From assembly GCA_030018895.1 (NCBI GenBank), contig JASEHM010000074.1, positions 1-5,686 on the forward strand: 5,686 bases of DNA, given 5' to 3'. How positions within the stretch are numbered: position 1 is the first letter of the stretch; each line of letters begins with the position of its first letter. Below the pieces are notes generated by a model. That model was not told the origin of the DNA and did not search any database. It worked only from the letters and a program-made list of their open reading frames with translations. The translations under genes and the position numbers were made by a program. Shown piece by piece: positions 1-5,514 of the stretch. The DNA is from Candidatus Omnitrophota bacterium. GTDB taxonomy: Bacteria > Omnitrophota > Gorgyraeia > Gygaellales > Profunditerraquicolaceae.

Positions 1-348
1 GGAGCCAAAGGGGGTGTATTCGCTGGAGCTGGCCTGCTCGCCCTTGGCGTCAGTAGTGAGGTTGGAGGAGCCCAGATGGTCGGGGTGGTAGAAGGCGTAG
101 TTGGAGTTGACTGCCCTTGTGCCCTGGGTGTTGACAGAGCAGATGCGCGATGAGCCGGCGAAGATGTGCTTGGTTCCCTGGCCTGAGGAGTCAACCTCAT
201 AGAGTGAGCCGAGGTAGGTGGTGCTCTGGGCAGAGCTGCGCTCTGCAGCTACAATCTTCCTGACCCTGCCGCCATCACCATCGTAGGCCTGGTGCGGTTT
301 CCCCGACGAGAATTCAGCTGGATGAATTCTCTCTAAAGGCAACCCATT
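1..348 (-). CDS. RHS/YD-repeat protein, C-terminal core fragment, 5'-truncated and running off the window
   Basis: The minus strand is open from 348 to base 1 (116 codons) and continues out of the window. The translation carries hallmark RHS-core motifs in order: YDGDGGRVRK, YLGSLYEV, KHIFAGSSRI, and FYHPDHLGSSNLTTDAKGE followed by YTPFGS. These mark the RHS repeat-associated core, which in intact proteins ends a large secreted or surface shell enclosing a variable C-terminal toxin or effector. RHS proteins usually exceed 1000 residues, whereas here in-frame stops (TGA, TAA) lie immediately upstream at about 349-354 and there is no ATG near the start; the only early candidate is a TTG at 340-342. 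The first ~20 residues do not resemble RHS sequence and come from the palindromic junction at 308-331. Base composition is clearly GC-richer than the rest of the window. It is probably a broken remnant or one side of a rearrangement. RHS identity is strong; whether it is expressed is doubtful. Confidence 0.8.
308..331. repeat. Perfect 9-bp inverted repeat at the RHS junction
   Basis: GAGAATTCA (308-316) and TGAATTCTC (323-331) are exact reverse complements separated by a 6-base loop, GCTGGA. It sits where recognisable RHS coding sequence ends and where composition shifts from GC-rich to AT-rich. It may be the end of a mobile element, a recombination site or a simple hairpin. A third GAATTC lies at 361-366. 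No transposase is visible beside it. Confidence 0.7.
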
Positions 349-351
349 TTA

Positions 352-369
352 TCAAAGAACGAATTCTTA
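352..369 (-). terminator. Weak hairpin after the small antitoxin-like gene
   Basis: Read on the minus strand, just after the TAA stop of the small gene, AAGAA-TTCG-TTCTT forms a 5-bp hairpin with a UUCG tetraloop. It is AU-rich and is not followed by a run of T, so termination here is only a possibility. Confidence 0.2.
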
Positions 370-537
370 TTTTACAGGTGCTGCTTTTTTAAACTTTAAG
401 CCGTATTTCTTCTTTGCTTCTTCTGCGCCTTTATGTATATATTCGAGTTGTTCTTTATCGGTCATATTCTTCATCTCTTCATACATTCTTTCTCTAATCT
501 CATGGATTTCGCGCATGGCCTTGGGTTCTTTATACAT
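367..537 (-). CDS. Small charged protein, probable antitoxin partner of the PIN toxin (56 aa)
   Basis: This short ORF begins MYKEPKAMREIHEIRERMYE and ends KKAAPVK. It is almost entirely charged helix (many E, K and R), with a central pattern EEMKNMTDKEQLEYIHKGAEEAKKKYGL. Small proteins of this look, with 'EIHEIREKMYEE' and 'IHKxAEE' motifs, are commonly found beside PIN-domain genes of the LDTSIYNF type (recalled, not searched). Its ATG overlaps the end of the PIN gene by 8 bases (530-537). A strong Shine-Dalgarno, GGAGGT at 546-551, lies 8 bases upstream inside the PIN coding sequence and fixes the start. The likely role is to bind and neutralise the PIN ribonuclease; there is no recognisable DNA-binding domain, so autoregulation is uncertain. 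The toxin-first gene order is the reverse of the usual vapBC layout. It is surely a gene; the antitoxin role is inferred from context. Confidence 0.82.
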   Translation of the reverse strand: MYKEPKAMREIHEIRERMYEEMKNMTDKEQLEYIHKGAEEAKKKYGLKFKKAAPVK

Positions 538-1003
538 TGTCTACCACCTCCAGGGGGGTCAATATCTCAACGGGCTTGTATCCTAAGAGAGCATTGACTC
601 CCACTATCCCTCTTTTTGTTTTTAGTTTAACCATATGCTCAAAATTCCAGCTGACTATTACATCAATGTTGTTTACCGAAGCAACAGCTATATGAATCGC
701 ATCATTGGCATATTTAACGGGAATAATCTGCTGGGCTATATATTTATCAGCTAAACCCTTGACTTCTTCGTTTATAGCCAATTCTTCAGGATCAATTCCT
801 TTAATCACGCTGCGTAACTTTACAGCGATTTCTTGGGGGGCTTTATCTATTTCAGCGCTTACCAATTCCGAGATAAAGGCCTCGTATTTGCCTTCCTTTA
901 TACCTTCAAGCAGTTTTAGGGTAGCTTCTCTTTCCTCTGGATTATTCTCGCTAATGGCAAAATTATATATCGATGTATCTAAGTAAAGGCTTATTTTCTT
1001 CAT
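530..1003 (-). CDS. PIN-domain protein, probable toxin ribonuclease (157 aa)
   Basis: The protein begins MKKISLYLDTSIYNFAISEN and has a complete PIN-fold pattern: D9 in LDTSIYN, E51 in SAEID, D101 in YANDAIHIAVA, and the SWNFEHM segment, where N120 stands in the position of the fourth acidic residue. An SWNF motif in place of the canonical aspartate is usual for this PIN subgroup, so the metal site is probably functional. PIN toxins cleave RNA in the cytoplasm with Mg2+ or Mn2+. The open frame extends to an ATG at 1024, but MKK at 1003 is preferred: it places the conserved LDTSIYNF close to the N terminus, as in the family, and a promoter-like pair (TTGTTA 1035-1040, TATACT 1013-1018) would start transcription only a few bases before it. 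There is no clear Shine-Dalgarno. It is followed by an overlapping antitoxin-like gene and lies 37 bases downstream of the recombinase stop. Type II toxin-antitoxin is the best reading. Confidence 0.87.
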   Translation of the reverse strand: MKKISLYLDTSIYNFAISENNPEEREATLKLLEGIKEGKYEAFISELVSAEIDKAPQEIAVKLRSVIKGIDPEELAINEEVKGLADKYIAQQIIPVKYANDAIHIAVASVNNIDVIVSWNFEHMVKLKTKRGIVGVNALLGYKPVEILTPLEVVDNV

Positions 1004-1012
1004 TATCTTTAA

Positions 1013-1040
1013 AGTATACCACATCTCTGGCTGATAACAA
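1013..1040 (-). promoter_or_regulatory. Candidate sigma70 promoter for the PIN module, near-leaderless
   Basis: On the minus strand, TTGTTA (1035-1040) and TATACT (1013-1018) are separated by 16 bases. The -10 matches consensus at five of six positions and the -35 at four of six. A start about seven bases past the -10 would fall within a few bases of the ATG at 1003, giving an almost leaderless toxin message. It abuts the recombinase stop codon (1041-1043). Confidence 0.45.
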
Positions 1041-2048
1041 TTATTTTTTATCCGCGATACCTTTTTTCTGGTTCTTCTTGGTTAAATGGAAATAGCTCTT
1101 AGTCAGCCTAGTTTCCTTGCGGTAGTCCTTCTCCCGAGGGTGGGTCTTATGATGTACTTTCCTTAAGCCGGGTATGGCTACCCGGGTGTAAATTTGGGTG
1201 GTTTCCAGGGAGCGGTGGCCAAGCAGCTCCTGGATGTATCTGATATCGCAGCCTGCCTCAAGCATATGCGTAGCACAGGAGTGGCGCAGAGAGTGACAGT
1301 TGATGTTATGCTTACGGATGCTAGATCTCCTGACATAATTCCTGACTAAGGCATTGACACAGCTTCTATCTAAGGCCCTGCCCCTTACGGATAAGAAGAT
1401 ATTGGTAACTCTTTTATCTCTCTGGAGTTTGGGCCGGACTTCTTGCGTATAGGCTAAGAGATACCTTTTGGCAAAGTTTCCTACGGGGACAACACGTTCT
1501 TTTTTAAACTTGCCTTTTATCCTAAGAAGAGACCTTTCCAGATCTAAGTCTATTAACCTTGCGCCGGTTAACTCACTTAAGCGTATGCCGGTTGAATAAA
1601 ATAATTCTAGAATCGCCTTGTCTCTGAGACCAATAAGAGTTGAGGTGTCCGGCTTCTCTAAGAGTTTTTTTACTTCGCTTCGGGTAAGTATTCCCCGAGG
1701 CAGGCCTTTTTCTTCCTTAGGCAGCTCTAAGCCGGTAGTGGGGTCATAAAGAATTAAATCTCTCTTAGCTAAAAACCTAAAGAAGCACCTGACTGCGCGC
1801 AGACGCTTAGCTTGGGTGGCTAAGACTAAGCGAGTGCCTTTTTTAGTCTGATAATTAAAGAGATGTGTTTGGAAGCTATAGGCATCCTCCTTGGTTACTT
1901 CTTTGGCTTGGGCCCGGCCAGTTACCTGTTTAAACCACCAAGCGAAATACTGGACATAATTAACATATTCCCCGATAGTCCGAGGAGAGTAGCCTTTTTG
2001 GCTCAGGCATTCTTTAAATTTGGCGATTAAGAAATTAAAACCTTGCAT
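1041..2048 (-). CDS. Tyrosine recombinase / integrase, XerC/XerD-like (335 aa)
   Basis: This is a complete phage-integrase-family site-specific recombinase. Residues ~5-105 form the SAM-like core-binding domain (KGYSPRTIGEYVNYVQYF). Residues ~115-290 form the catalytic domain, with all six active-site residues visible: R156 (TGIRLSEL), K180 (GKFKKERVVP), H252 and R255 (CHSLRH), H278 (LGHRS) and nucleophile Y287 (IYTRV). The tail continues with LRKVHHKTHPRE and about 25 basic residues, longer than housekeeping XerC/D. It would cut and rejoin DNA through a 3'-phosphotyrosine bond at short inverted sites. The start at 2046-2048 has only a weak purine stretch (AGAGAAG), and an upstream in-frame stop excludes a longer form, so translation may depend on coupling from the primase gene 93 bases upstream. 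Co-direction with the primase points to mobility of the element rather than chromosome dimer resolution; the target site is unknown. Confidence 0.93.
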   Translation of the reverse strand: MQGFNFLIAKFKECLSQKGYSPRTIGEYVNYVQYFAWWFKQVTGRAQAKEVTKEDAYSFQTHLFNYQTKKGTRLVLATQAKRLRAVRCFFRFLAKRDLILYDPTTGLELPKEEKGLPRGILTRSEVKKLLEKPDTSTLIGLRDKAILELFYSTGIRLSELTGARLIDLDLERSLLRIKGKFKKERVVPVGNFAKRYLLAYTQEVRPKLQRDKRVTNIFLSVRGRALDRSCVNALVRNYVRRSSIRKHNINCHSLRHSCATHMLEAGCDIRYIQELLGHRSLETTQIYTRVAIPGLRKVHHKTHPREKDYRKETRLTKSYFHLTKKNQKKGIADKK

Positions 2049-2085
2049 ATGGCTTCTCTTTTTTCTGGTTACTGGTTATTTTCCC

Positions 2086-2142
2086 CTATATATGTTCTTT
2101 TTTGAGTTTTGCCAAATTTTTATCTAACTCGCTACGCTTCAT
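2086..2142 (-). CDS. Possible 18-aa coupled micro-ORF between primase and recombinase
   Basis: The primase stop is TAA followed by TG, so an ATG (2140-2142) overlaps the stop by one base. It opens an 18-codon frame reading MKRSELDKNLAKLKKEHI, ending in TAG at 2086-2088, 37 bases before the recombinase start. The peptide is lysine-rich and helical-looking but matches nothing I recognise. It could be a coupling device that carries ribosomes toward the weakly primed recombinase start, a relic of a longer gene, or chance. A short tandem repeat (AACCAGT then AACCAGA) lies between it and the recombinase. Confidence 0.2.
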   Translation of the reverse strand: MKRSELDKNLAKLKKEHI

Positions 2143-4940
2143 TATGTTAACTGAGGCGCAAGGTTACCACTAGAAGCACCACTAAGTGGCCGCGAGGTAC
2201 CCTCGTAGTAGCTAAATTTACCCTCGTAGTTTTGCAGTTTATGGACAGCAATAAGGCTTAACATAAATTTAGAGCCATCAGTTCCTTGGCCATCCCAGAC
2301 TAACTGATAAGTAAATCTTTTTCCTTTGGAGCCAGAGGCCGGGATTAAATATTCCAATTCCTCTAATTCTCTGATATGGGTACGCACCTGATAATCGCTC
2401 CAGCCGGTAAATTCTCTAATATCGCGCCTGGAGATAATACATCTGTCTTGAAGGATATTCTGCTCTAGGCAGAGTTTATCTACCAGCTTCTTTATCTCCA
2501 ACAATAGCCTCCTTGCCGGTGGAGACATCTCATCTAAAGAGCGGCCTAAGATTTGATTAGCAATGCTATTGGCGATTTCTATGTCTTTAAGGTCAACTTC
2601 AATGTACCCAAAAGTTTCGTTACCCTCTGAGTAAGATTTAAGCTCTTTCTGATACTGGCGAAGGAGCGCTATGGCTTTGATGATAGATAGATACTTAGGC
2701 TGTTCGCGCCTGGCTCTAAGCATTGAGTCTATAAAGGTGAGGGCCTGAGAATAGGGATTAACTACTTCTAGAGGCTTTAAGAGCCTCTGAACATTGTGGT
2801 GGAGTTTTCTGATTCTCTCCCTTTGGCGTTTAAAGATGGTGCCTTCTAAGGTCTCATTTAATCTCTGGCGCGTAAGAATAGCCTTGGTCTGCTGCCAGGA
2901 TTCATCTACGGTAAGGATAATAAAGCGGTTATAGGTCTCAAAATCAAAGTCCTGATAATAGGTAGTGGTAAGCATCATAGAGGTAGGGCCAGATACCTGA
3001 TACACAGCAGTATTCAGCTTTCCAGTATTAGGGTCTTTTATCGTGGCAGCGCTCCTTAAGCCATGAGCTGACTGCAGGTTTCTTAAAGAATATCCTGCGC
3101 CTGAGGCGCCTTTTTCTTCTTCTATGGCTAAGAGCTTATGCCTTAGCGCATTTTCGTCCTTGTAAAATAAGGCCTGGTCAGTAAGCCGGGTGTATTTTTC
3201 ATAATCTTCCGGTGGAGTAAAAGAGAGCACAGCATCCTGCAGGGTAGACTTACCCGAGGCAGAGCGCGAGACAATTAACACTGCCAAAGGCTCTTGTAAT
3301 TTACGCGAGATAGAGGTGATATAGCCTAACAAAAGATTAGTTTCTTCTCCTACATAGCCACAGGCCTTAAAGTCAGCGATAATTCTTTCAAAGAGATCAG
3401 GCGATTTCAAGAATTCCAGGGCTTGTGCTTTTTCTTCTTCGGTCAGCTGAGGTCTTTCTTGGGGTTTCTTGCTTCTGTTCTCCTCTAAGAGCCGGGCTTG
3501 CTCGTTTTCCAAATGCTCAATAATAATGGCTAGCTCAGCATTAAGGGTGCCTGGCTCTAGGCTTAAGGCTTTTTTTGCCTCTAAGATAAAAGCAGCTCTA
3601 GCCTTGGCGCTATAGAGGTCTAAGCTATCCCAACAGGAAAAGCCTTGGCTGCATAATTTAATATTTACTTTGAGCTGGTCTAACCTGGCAATAGTGAGGC
3701 CGCGGATGCGGTAAGAGCGACCAGAAAAATCAAAAATAATCTGATCCTCTTCTTGGCTAATCTTAGGCTTGCCAAGAGGACCGGATGGACAGATGAGCCT
3801 ATGGCTAAATAAATCCTCCTGCCTGAATTCTAAAGGCCTGGCTTCGGCAATGAGTTGGGTAAAGTCGTCTTTTGTCTTGCCGGATAATAAATAATCATTT
3901 CCGTCCTTGATTCCTTCAGGCAAACTAATGCAAAGAGATTTTATCCCTAGGCTGGATAATTCTTGAGCCACCTTTAGAGAAGCCTCTTTTCCTGCTGCGT
4001 CATTATCTAAACAAAGATAGGCCTGGGCTATTTCGTATTTTTTAAAAAGCTCAAGGTGATCTGAGGTCAGGCCGTTGGTGCCGTAGAGAGGGATAGTTTC
4101 CTTAAAGCCTAATTGATATAAGGAGAGCGCGTCAATAATTGATTCGGTTAAGAATATGCTTTTAGTGGTGCGCAAAACTTTTGCGTTAAAGACTCCTCTA
4201 TGCGGGCCGGCAAGATAAAGATGAGCCCCGCCCTTGCGCGCAAGGGCGGGGTGCTGCTTTCCCTCGATATTACGGCCATAGAGTGAGACTACCTGATTAT
4301 TTTCATCAAATATCGGGAAAACCACACAGTTATAAAAGCACTCATTGCCTTTTTCATTTAACAAGCCAAGCTCTTTTAACTGTTCAAACATTGGGCCTGC
4401 TTCCGGCAGGGTTTTCTTTAAAGAGCCGTTTACAAAGCCTATCTTAAAGTCTAAATAAATCTCTTTTGCGCTTATGCCGCGCTTAGTTAAATATTCCAAG
4501 CCGCGCCGGTCTTCTTTAAAGGTTGAATGATAAAAGTCAGCAATTTTATTTAAGAGTTCCTGGGGGTTAGATTCGGTTTTCGATTCTTGGCTCTTAGCCT
4601 TTGGCTTCCCGGGGGCTATTTCTTTTCTGCTGGAGGCTGGCTGCTGAATATTTATTCCTGTAGCTTCTGATAATTTCTTATACGCCTCTTTAAAGCTTAA
4701 GCCCTCCTTCTTCATCACAAAGTCTACTACTGTGCCTTTAGCCGAACAGCCAAAGCAGTGCCAGAGCCATTTGTCGCCTTTAAAGGAAATACTTAAAGAC
4801 GGATTCTTATCAGCGTGGAATGGACAGAGGGCCTGATATGATGAGTTGCCGCTGTGTTTAACGGATATGCCGTAGGAAGAGACAATCTCAGGAAGGTTTA
4901 GAGATTTAATTTTATCTAATTGCCTATGGGCTAAAAACAT
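2142..4940 (-). CDS. CHC2 zinc finger-Toprim DNA primase with fused P-loop ATPase and winged helix (932 aa)
   Basis: Domains in order: a CHC2 zinc finger at ~30-95 (C39-P-F-H42, then C62 and C65 in WHCFGCSAKG); a DnaG-like catalytic core at ~130-370 with YGRN at 221-224, Toprim glutamate E266 (FLTESIIDAL) and the D312-N-D314 motif (LDNDAAGKEA); a conserved-looking linker ~405-490 (RGLT, DLYSAKARAAF); a P-loop NTPase ~550-690 with Walker A SRSASGKST (558-566), Walker B-like LLAIEEE (603-609), sensor-like MLTTT (656-660) and possible arginine finger R672; and a winged helix ~835-885 (SRRDIREFTGWSDYQVRTHIRELEELEYL). The zinc finger and Toprim imply RNA primer synthesis; the ATPase may act as helicase or loader and the winged helix may bind an origin. 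The protein is longer than chromosomal DnaG (~600 aa) and lacks its helicase-interaction domain. AAGGAGG (4950-4956) lies 9 bases before the ATG. I recall uncharacterised relatives next to tyrosine recombinases. Primase assignment is firm; the ATPase role is inferred. Confidence 0.92.
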   Translation of the reverse strand: MFLAHRQLDKIKSLNLPEIVSSYGISVKHSGNSSYQALCPFHADKNPSLSISFKGDKWLWHCFGCSAKGTVVDFVMKKEGLSFKEAYKKLSEATGINIQQPASSRKEIAPGKPKAKSQESKTESNPQELLNKIADFYHSTFKEDRRGLEYLTKRGISAKEIYLDFKIGFVNGSLKKTLPEAGPMFEQLKELGLLNEKGNECFYNCVVFPIFDENNQVVSLYGRNIEGKQHPALARKGGAHLYLAGPHRGVFNAKVLRTTKSIFLTESIIDALSLYQLGFKETIPLYGTNGLTSDHLELFKKYEIAQAYLCLDNDAAGKEASLKVAQELSSLGIKSLCISLPEGIKDGNDYLLSGKTKDDFTQLIAEARPLEFRQEDLFSHRLICPSGPLGKPKISQEEDQIIFDFSGRSYRIRGLTIARLDQLKVNIKLCSQGFSCWDSLDLYSAKARAAFILEAKKALSLEPGTLNAELAIIIEHLENEQARLLEENRSKKPQERPQLTEEEKAQALEFLKSPDLFERIIADFKACGYVGEETNLLLGYITSISRKLQEPLAVLIVSRSASGKSTLQDAVLSFTPPEDYEKYTRLTDQALFYKDENALRHKLLAIEEEKGASGAGYSLRNLQSAHGLRSAATIKDPNTGKLNTAVYQVSGPTSMMLTTTYYQDFDFETYNRFIILTVDESWQQTKAILTRQRLNETLEGTIFKRQRERIRKLHHNVQRLLKPLEVVNPYSQALTFIDSMLRARREQPKYLSIIKAIALLRQYQKELKSYSEGNETFGYIEVDLKDIEIANSIANQILGRSLDEMSPPARRLLLEIKKLVDKLCLEQNILQDRCIISRRDIREFTGWSDYQVRTHIRELEELEYLIPASGSKGKRFTYQLVWDGQGTDGSKFMLSLIAVHKLQNYEGKFSYYEGTSRPLSGASSGNLAPQLT
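4226..4251. repeat. 26-bp perfect GC-rich palindrome inside the primase gene
   Basis: CCCCGCCCTTGCG (4226-4238) is followed directly by its exact reverse complement (4239-4251). It encodes residues ~230-238 (HPALARKGG) of the primase, between YGRNIEG and HLYLAGPHRGVFN. It is much GC-richer than the surrounding coding sequence, which suggests an in-frame insertion of a palindromic element rather than ordinary coding drift. Confidence 0.85.
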
Positions 4941-4949
4941 CTTTTTTTG

Positions 4950-4956
4950 CCTCCTT
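4950..4956 (-). promoter_or_regulatory. Strong ribosome binding site of the primase gene
   Basis: On the minus strand AAGGAGG lies 9 bases before the ATG at 4938-4940. It is a near-ideal Shine-Dalgarno and confirms the start MFLAHRQLDK. Confidence 0.85.
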
Positions 4957-4965
4957 TTTAAAACC

Positions 4966-4997
4966 TGTCAAGAGATTTTTTTAAAAAACTCTTGACA
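4966..4997. repeat. 32-bp imperfect palindrome (TGTCAAGAG arms) in the divergent control region
   Basis: TGTCAAGAG (4966-4974) and CTCTTGACA (4989-4997) are exact reverse complements. Between them T-rich and A-rich tracts (4976-4980 and 4983-4987) continue the symmetry, with a single mismatched pair outside them. The right arm contains the -35 hexamer of the rightward promoter (4992-4997), and the left arm lies in the leader of the leftward primase transcript. It could be an operator, a hairpin in the primase leader, a replication origin element or a recombinase core site. Confidence 0.75.
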
Positions 4998-5020
4998 CCC
5001 AGTATCTAATATACTATACT
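4992..5020 (+). promoter_or_regulatory. Sigma70 promoter (P1) for the XRE regulator
   Basis: TTGACA (4992-4997), a perfect -35, and TATACT (5015-5020), a five-of-six -10, are separated by exactly 17 bases. Transcription would start near 5027, inside the palindromic operator at 5019-5037, and read into the XRE gene with a leader of about 100 bases. Confidence 0.75.
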
Positions 5021-5037
5021 GTTAATGATATTAACAG
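5019..5037. promoter_or_regulatory. Palindromic operator, probable XRE repressor site
   Basis: CTGTTAAT (5019-5026) and ATTAACAG (5030-5037) are perfect inverted arms around GAT. The site overlaps the last bases of the P1 -10 box and its start point, and covers the candidate -10 of the leftward promoter, so a bound dimer could repress both directions. Related half-sites occur at 5052-5058 (TCAACAG) and 5116-5122 (TTAACAG). Confidence 0.65.
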
Positions 5038-5055
5038 AATTATATATATTGTCAA
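5028..5055 (-). promoter_or_regulatory. Candidate promoter for the primase-recombinase operon
   Basis: On the minus strand TTGACA (5050-5055) is followed after 16 bases by TAATAT (5028-5033), a four-of-six -10. A perfect TATAAT also lies at 5039-5044 but has no good -35 at normal distance. The start would be near 5021, leaving an ~80-base leader containing the TGTCAAGAG palindrome. The exact -10 is uncertain. Confidence 0.4.
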
Positions 5056-5096
5056 CAGATTTCTTTTATGCAAAAATCAATATTTTTAAAACCTAA

Positions 5097-5105
5097 TGAT
5101 ATAAT
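5097..5105 (+). promoter_or_regulatory. Candidate extended -10 promoter (P2) just before the XRE gene
   Basis: TGATATAAT combines a TGn extension with a perfect TATAAT (5100-5105). No convincing -35 is present at 17 bases. A start near 5112 would lie in the loop of the hairpin at 5099-5135, so a P2 transcript would lack the left arm that hides the ribosome binding site. Confidence 0.4.
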
Positions 5106-5135
5106 ACCTCCAGACTTAACAGGGAGGTATTATAT
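5099..5135 (+). promoter_or_regulatory. Hairpin sequestering the XRE ribosome binding site
   Basis: ATATAATACCTCC (5099-5111) and GGAGGTATTATAT (5123-5135) are perfect 13-base inverted arms with an 11-base loop. The right arm contains the Shine-Dalgarno GGAGG (5123-5127) and runs into the ATG at 5134. In an RNA started upstream, the site would be fully paired, limiting translation. Confidence 0.65.
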
Positions 5136-5469
5136 GGAAGTAGGCGCGCGGATAAAAAAAATACGCAAAGAGATGAAGCTCACACAGGATGAATTAGCAA
5201 GTAAACTGAATATACACTCTAAACAACTCGCCAGATATGAAGCCGGTCGTTCTATCCCGATATTAGGGATAATAGCCCGCATAGCAAACTTCTGCGAGGT
5301 TTCCACGGATTATTTAATCTTCGGCGAAGATAAAAAGCTGGCTAAAAAAACCAAGATTGCAGATATGGAGTTAGTGGAATATTTCAGGAGGATTAACAAA
5401 CTGAAAAAGTTTGAGCGCGATAAAATAAAATGGGCCATTAAGTCTCTGCTTAATGGAGAATCAGAGTAG
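5134..5469 (+). CDS. XRE-family helix-turn-helix transcriptional regulator (111 aa)
   Basis: The N-terminal half is a Cro/C1-type HTH domain at residues ~4-62: RIKKIRKEMKLTQDELASKLNIHSKQLARYEAGRSIPILGIIARIANFCEVSTDYLIFG. LTQDELA-LNIHSKQLARYE is the helix-turn-helix, and P-x-L-x-x-I-x-x-I-A with STDYLIFG is typical of phage-like repressors. A short basic helical tail (ELVEYFRRINKLKKFERDKIKWAIKSLL) probably supports dimerisation. I prefer the start at 5134, preceded 6 bases upstream by GGAGG, over the in-frame ATG at 5068, which has no visible Shine-Dalgarno and would add 22 residues unrelated to the HTH fold; the longer form cannot be excluded. The gene diverges from the primase-recombinase operon, with palindromic sites in the shared region, so it probably represses both its own promoter and the mobility genes. 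A terminator-like structure follows. Confidence 0.9.
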   Translation: MEVGARIKKIRKEMKLTQDELASKLNIHSKQLARYEAGRSIPILGIIARIANFCEVSTDYLIFGEDKKLAKKTKIADMELVEYFRRINKLKKFERDKIKWAIKSLLNGESE

Positions 5470-5514
5470 CTATTAATTGCTTTTCCAAGACACATCTGTC
5501 AGCAAGGCTCCTTG

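Noticed and set aside
705..986. 93-codon open frame on the plus strand
   Set aside because: It lies entirely antisense to the PIN gene, has no recognisable motifs and no good ribosome binding site; the PIN reading is clearly the coding one.
1004..1024. Seven-residue N-terminal extension of the PIN protein (MWYTLKI)
   Set aside because: It overlaps the -10 box of the candidate promoter and moves the conserved LDTSIYNF away from its usual position near the N terminus.
5068..5133. N-terminal extension of the XRE regulator from the ATG at 5068
   Set aside because: It has no Shine-Dalgarno, and its codons overlap the hairpin and the extended -10 sequence; the start at 5134 has a good GGAGG and begins at the HTH domain. 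It is kept only as a possible leader.
5310..5495. 61-codon open frame on the minus strand
   Set aside because: It is a shadow of the XRE regulator's C-terminal half, low in complexity and without family motifs.
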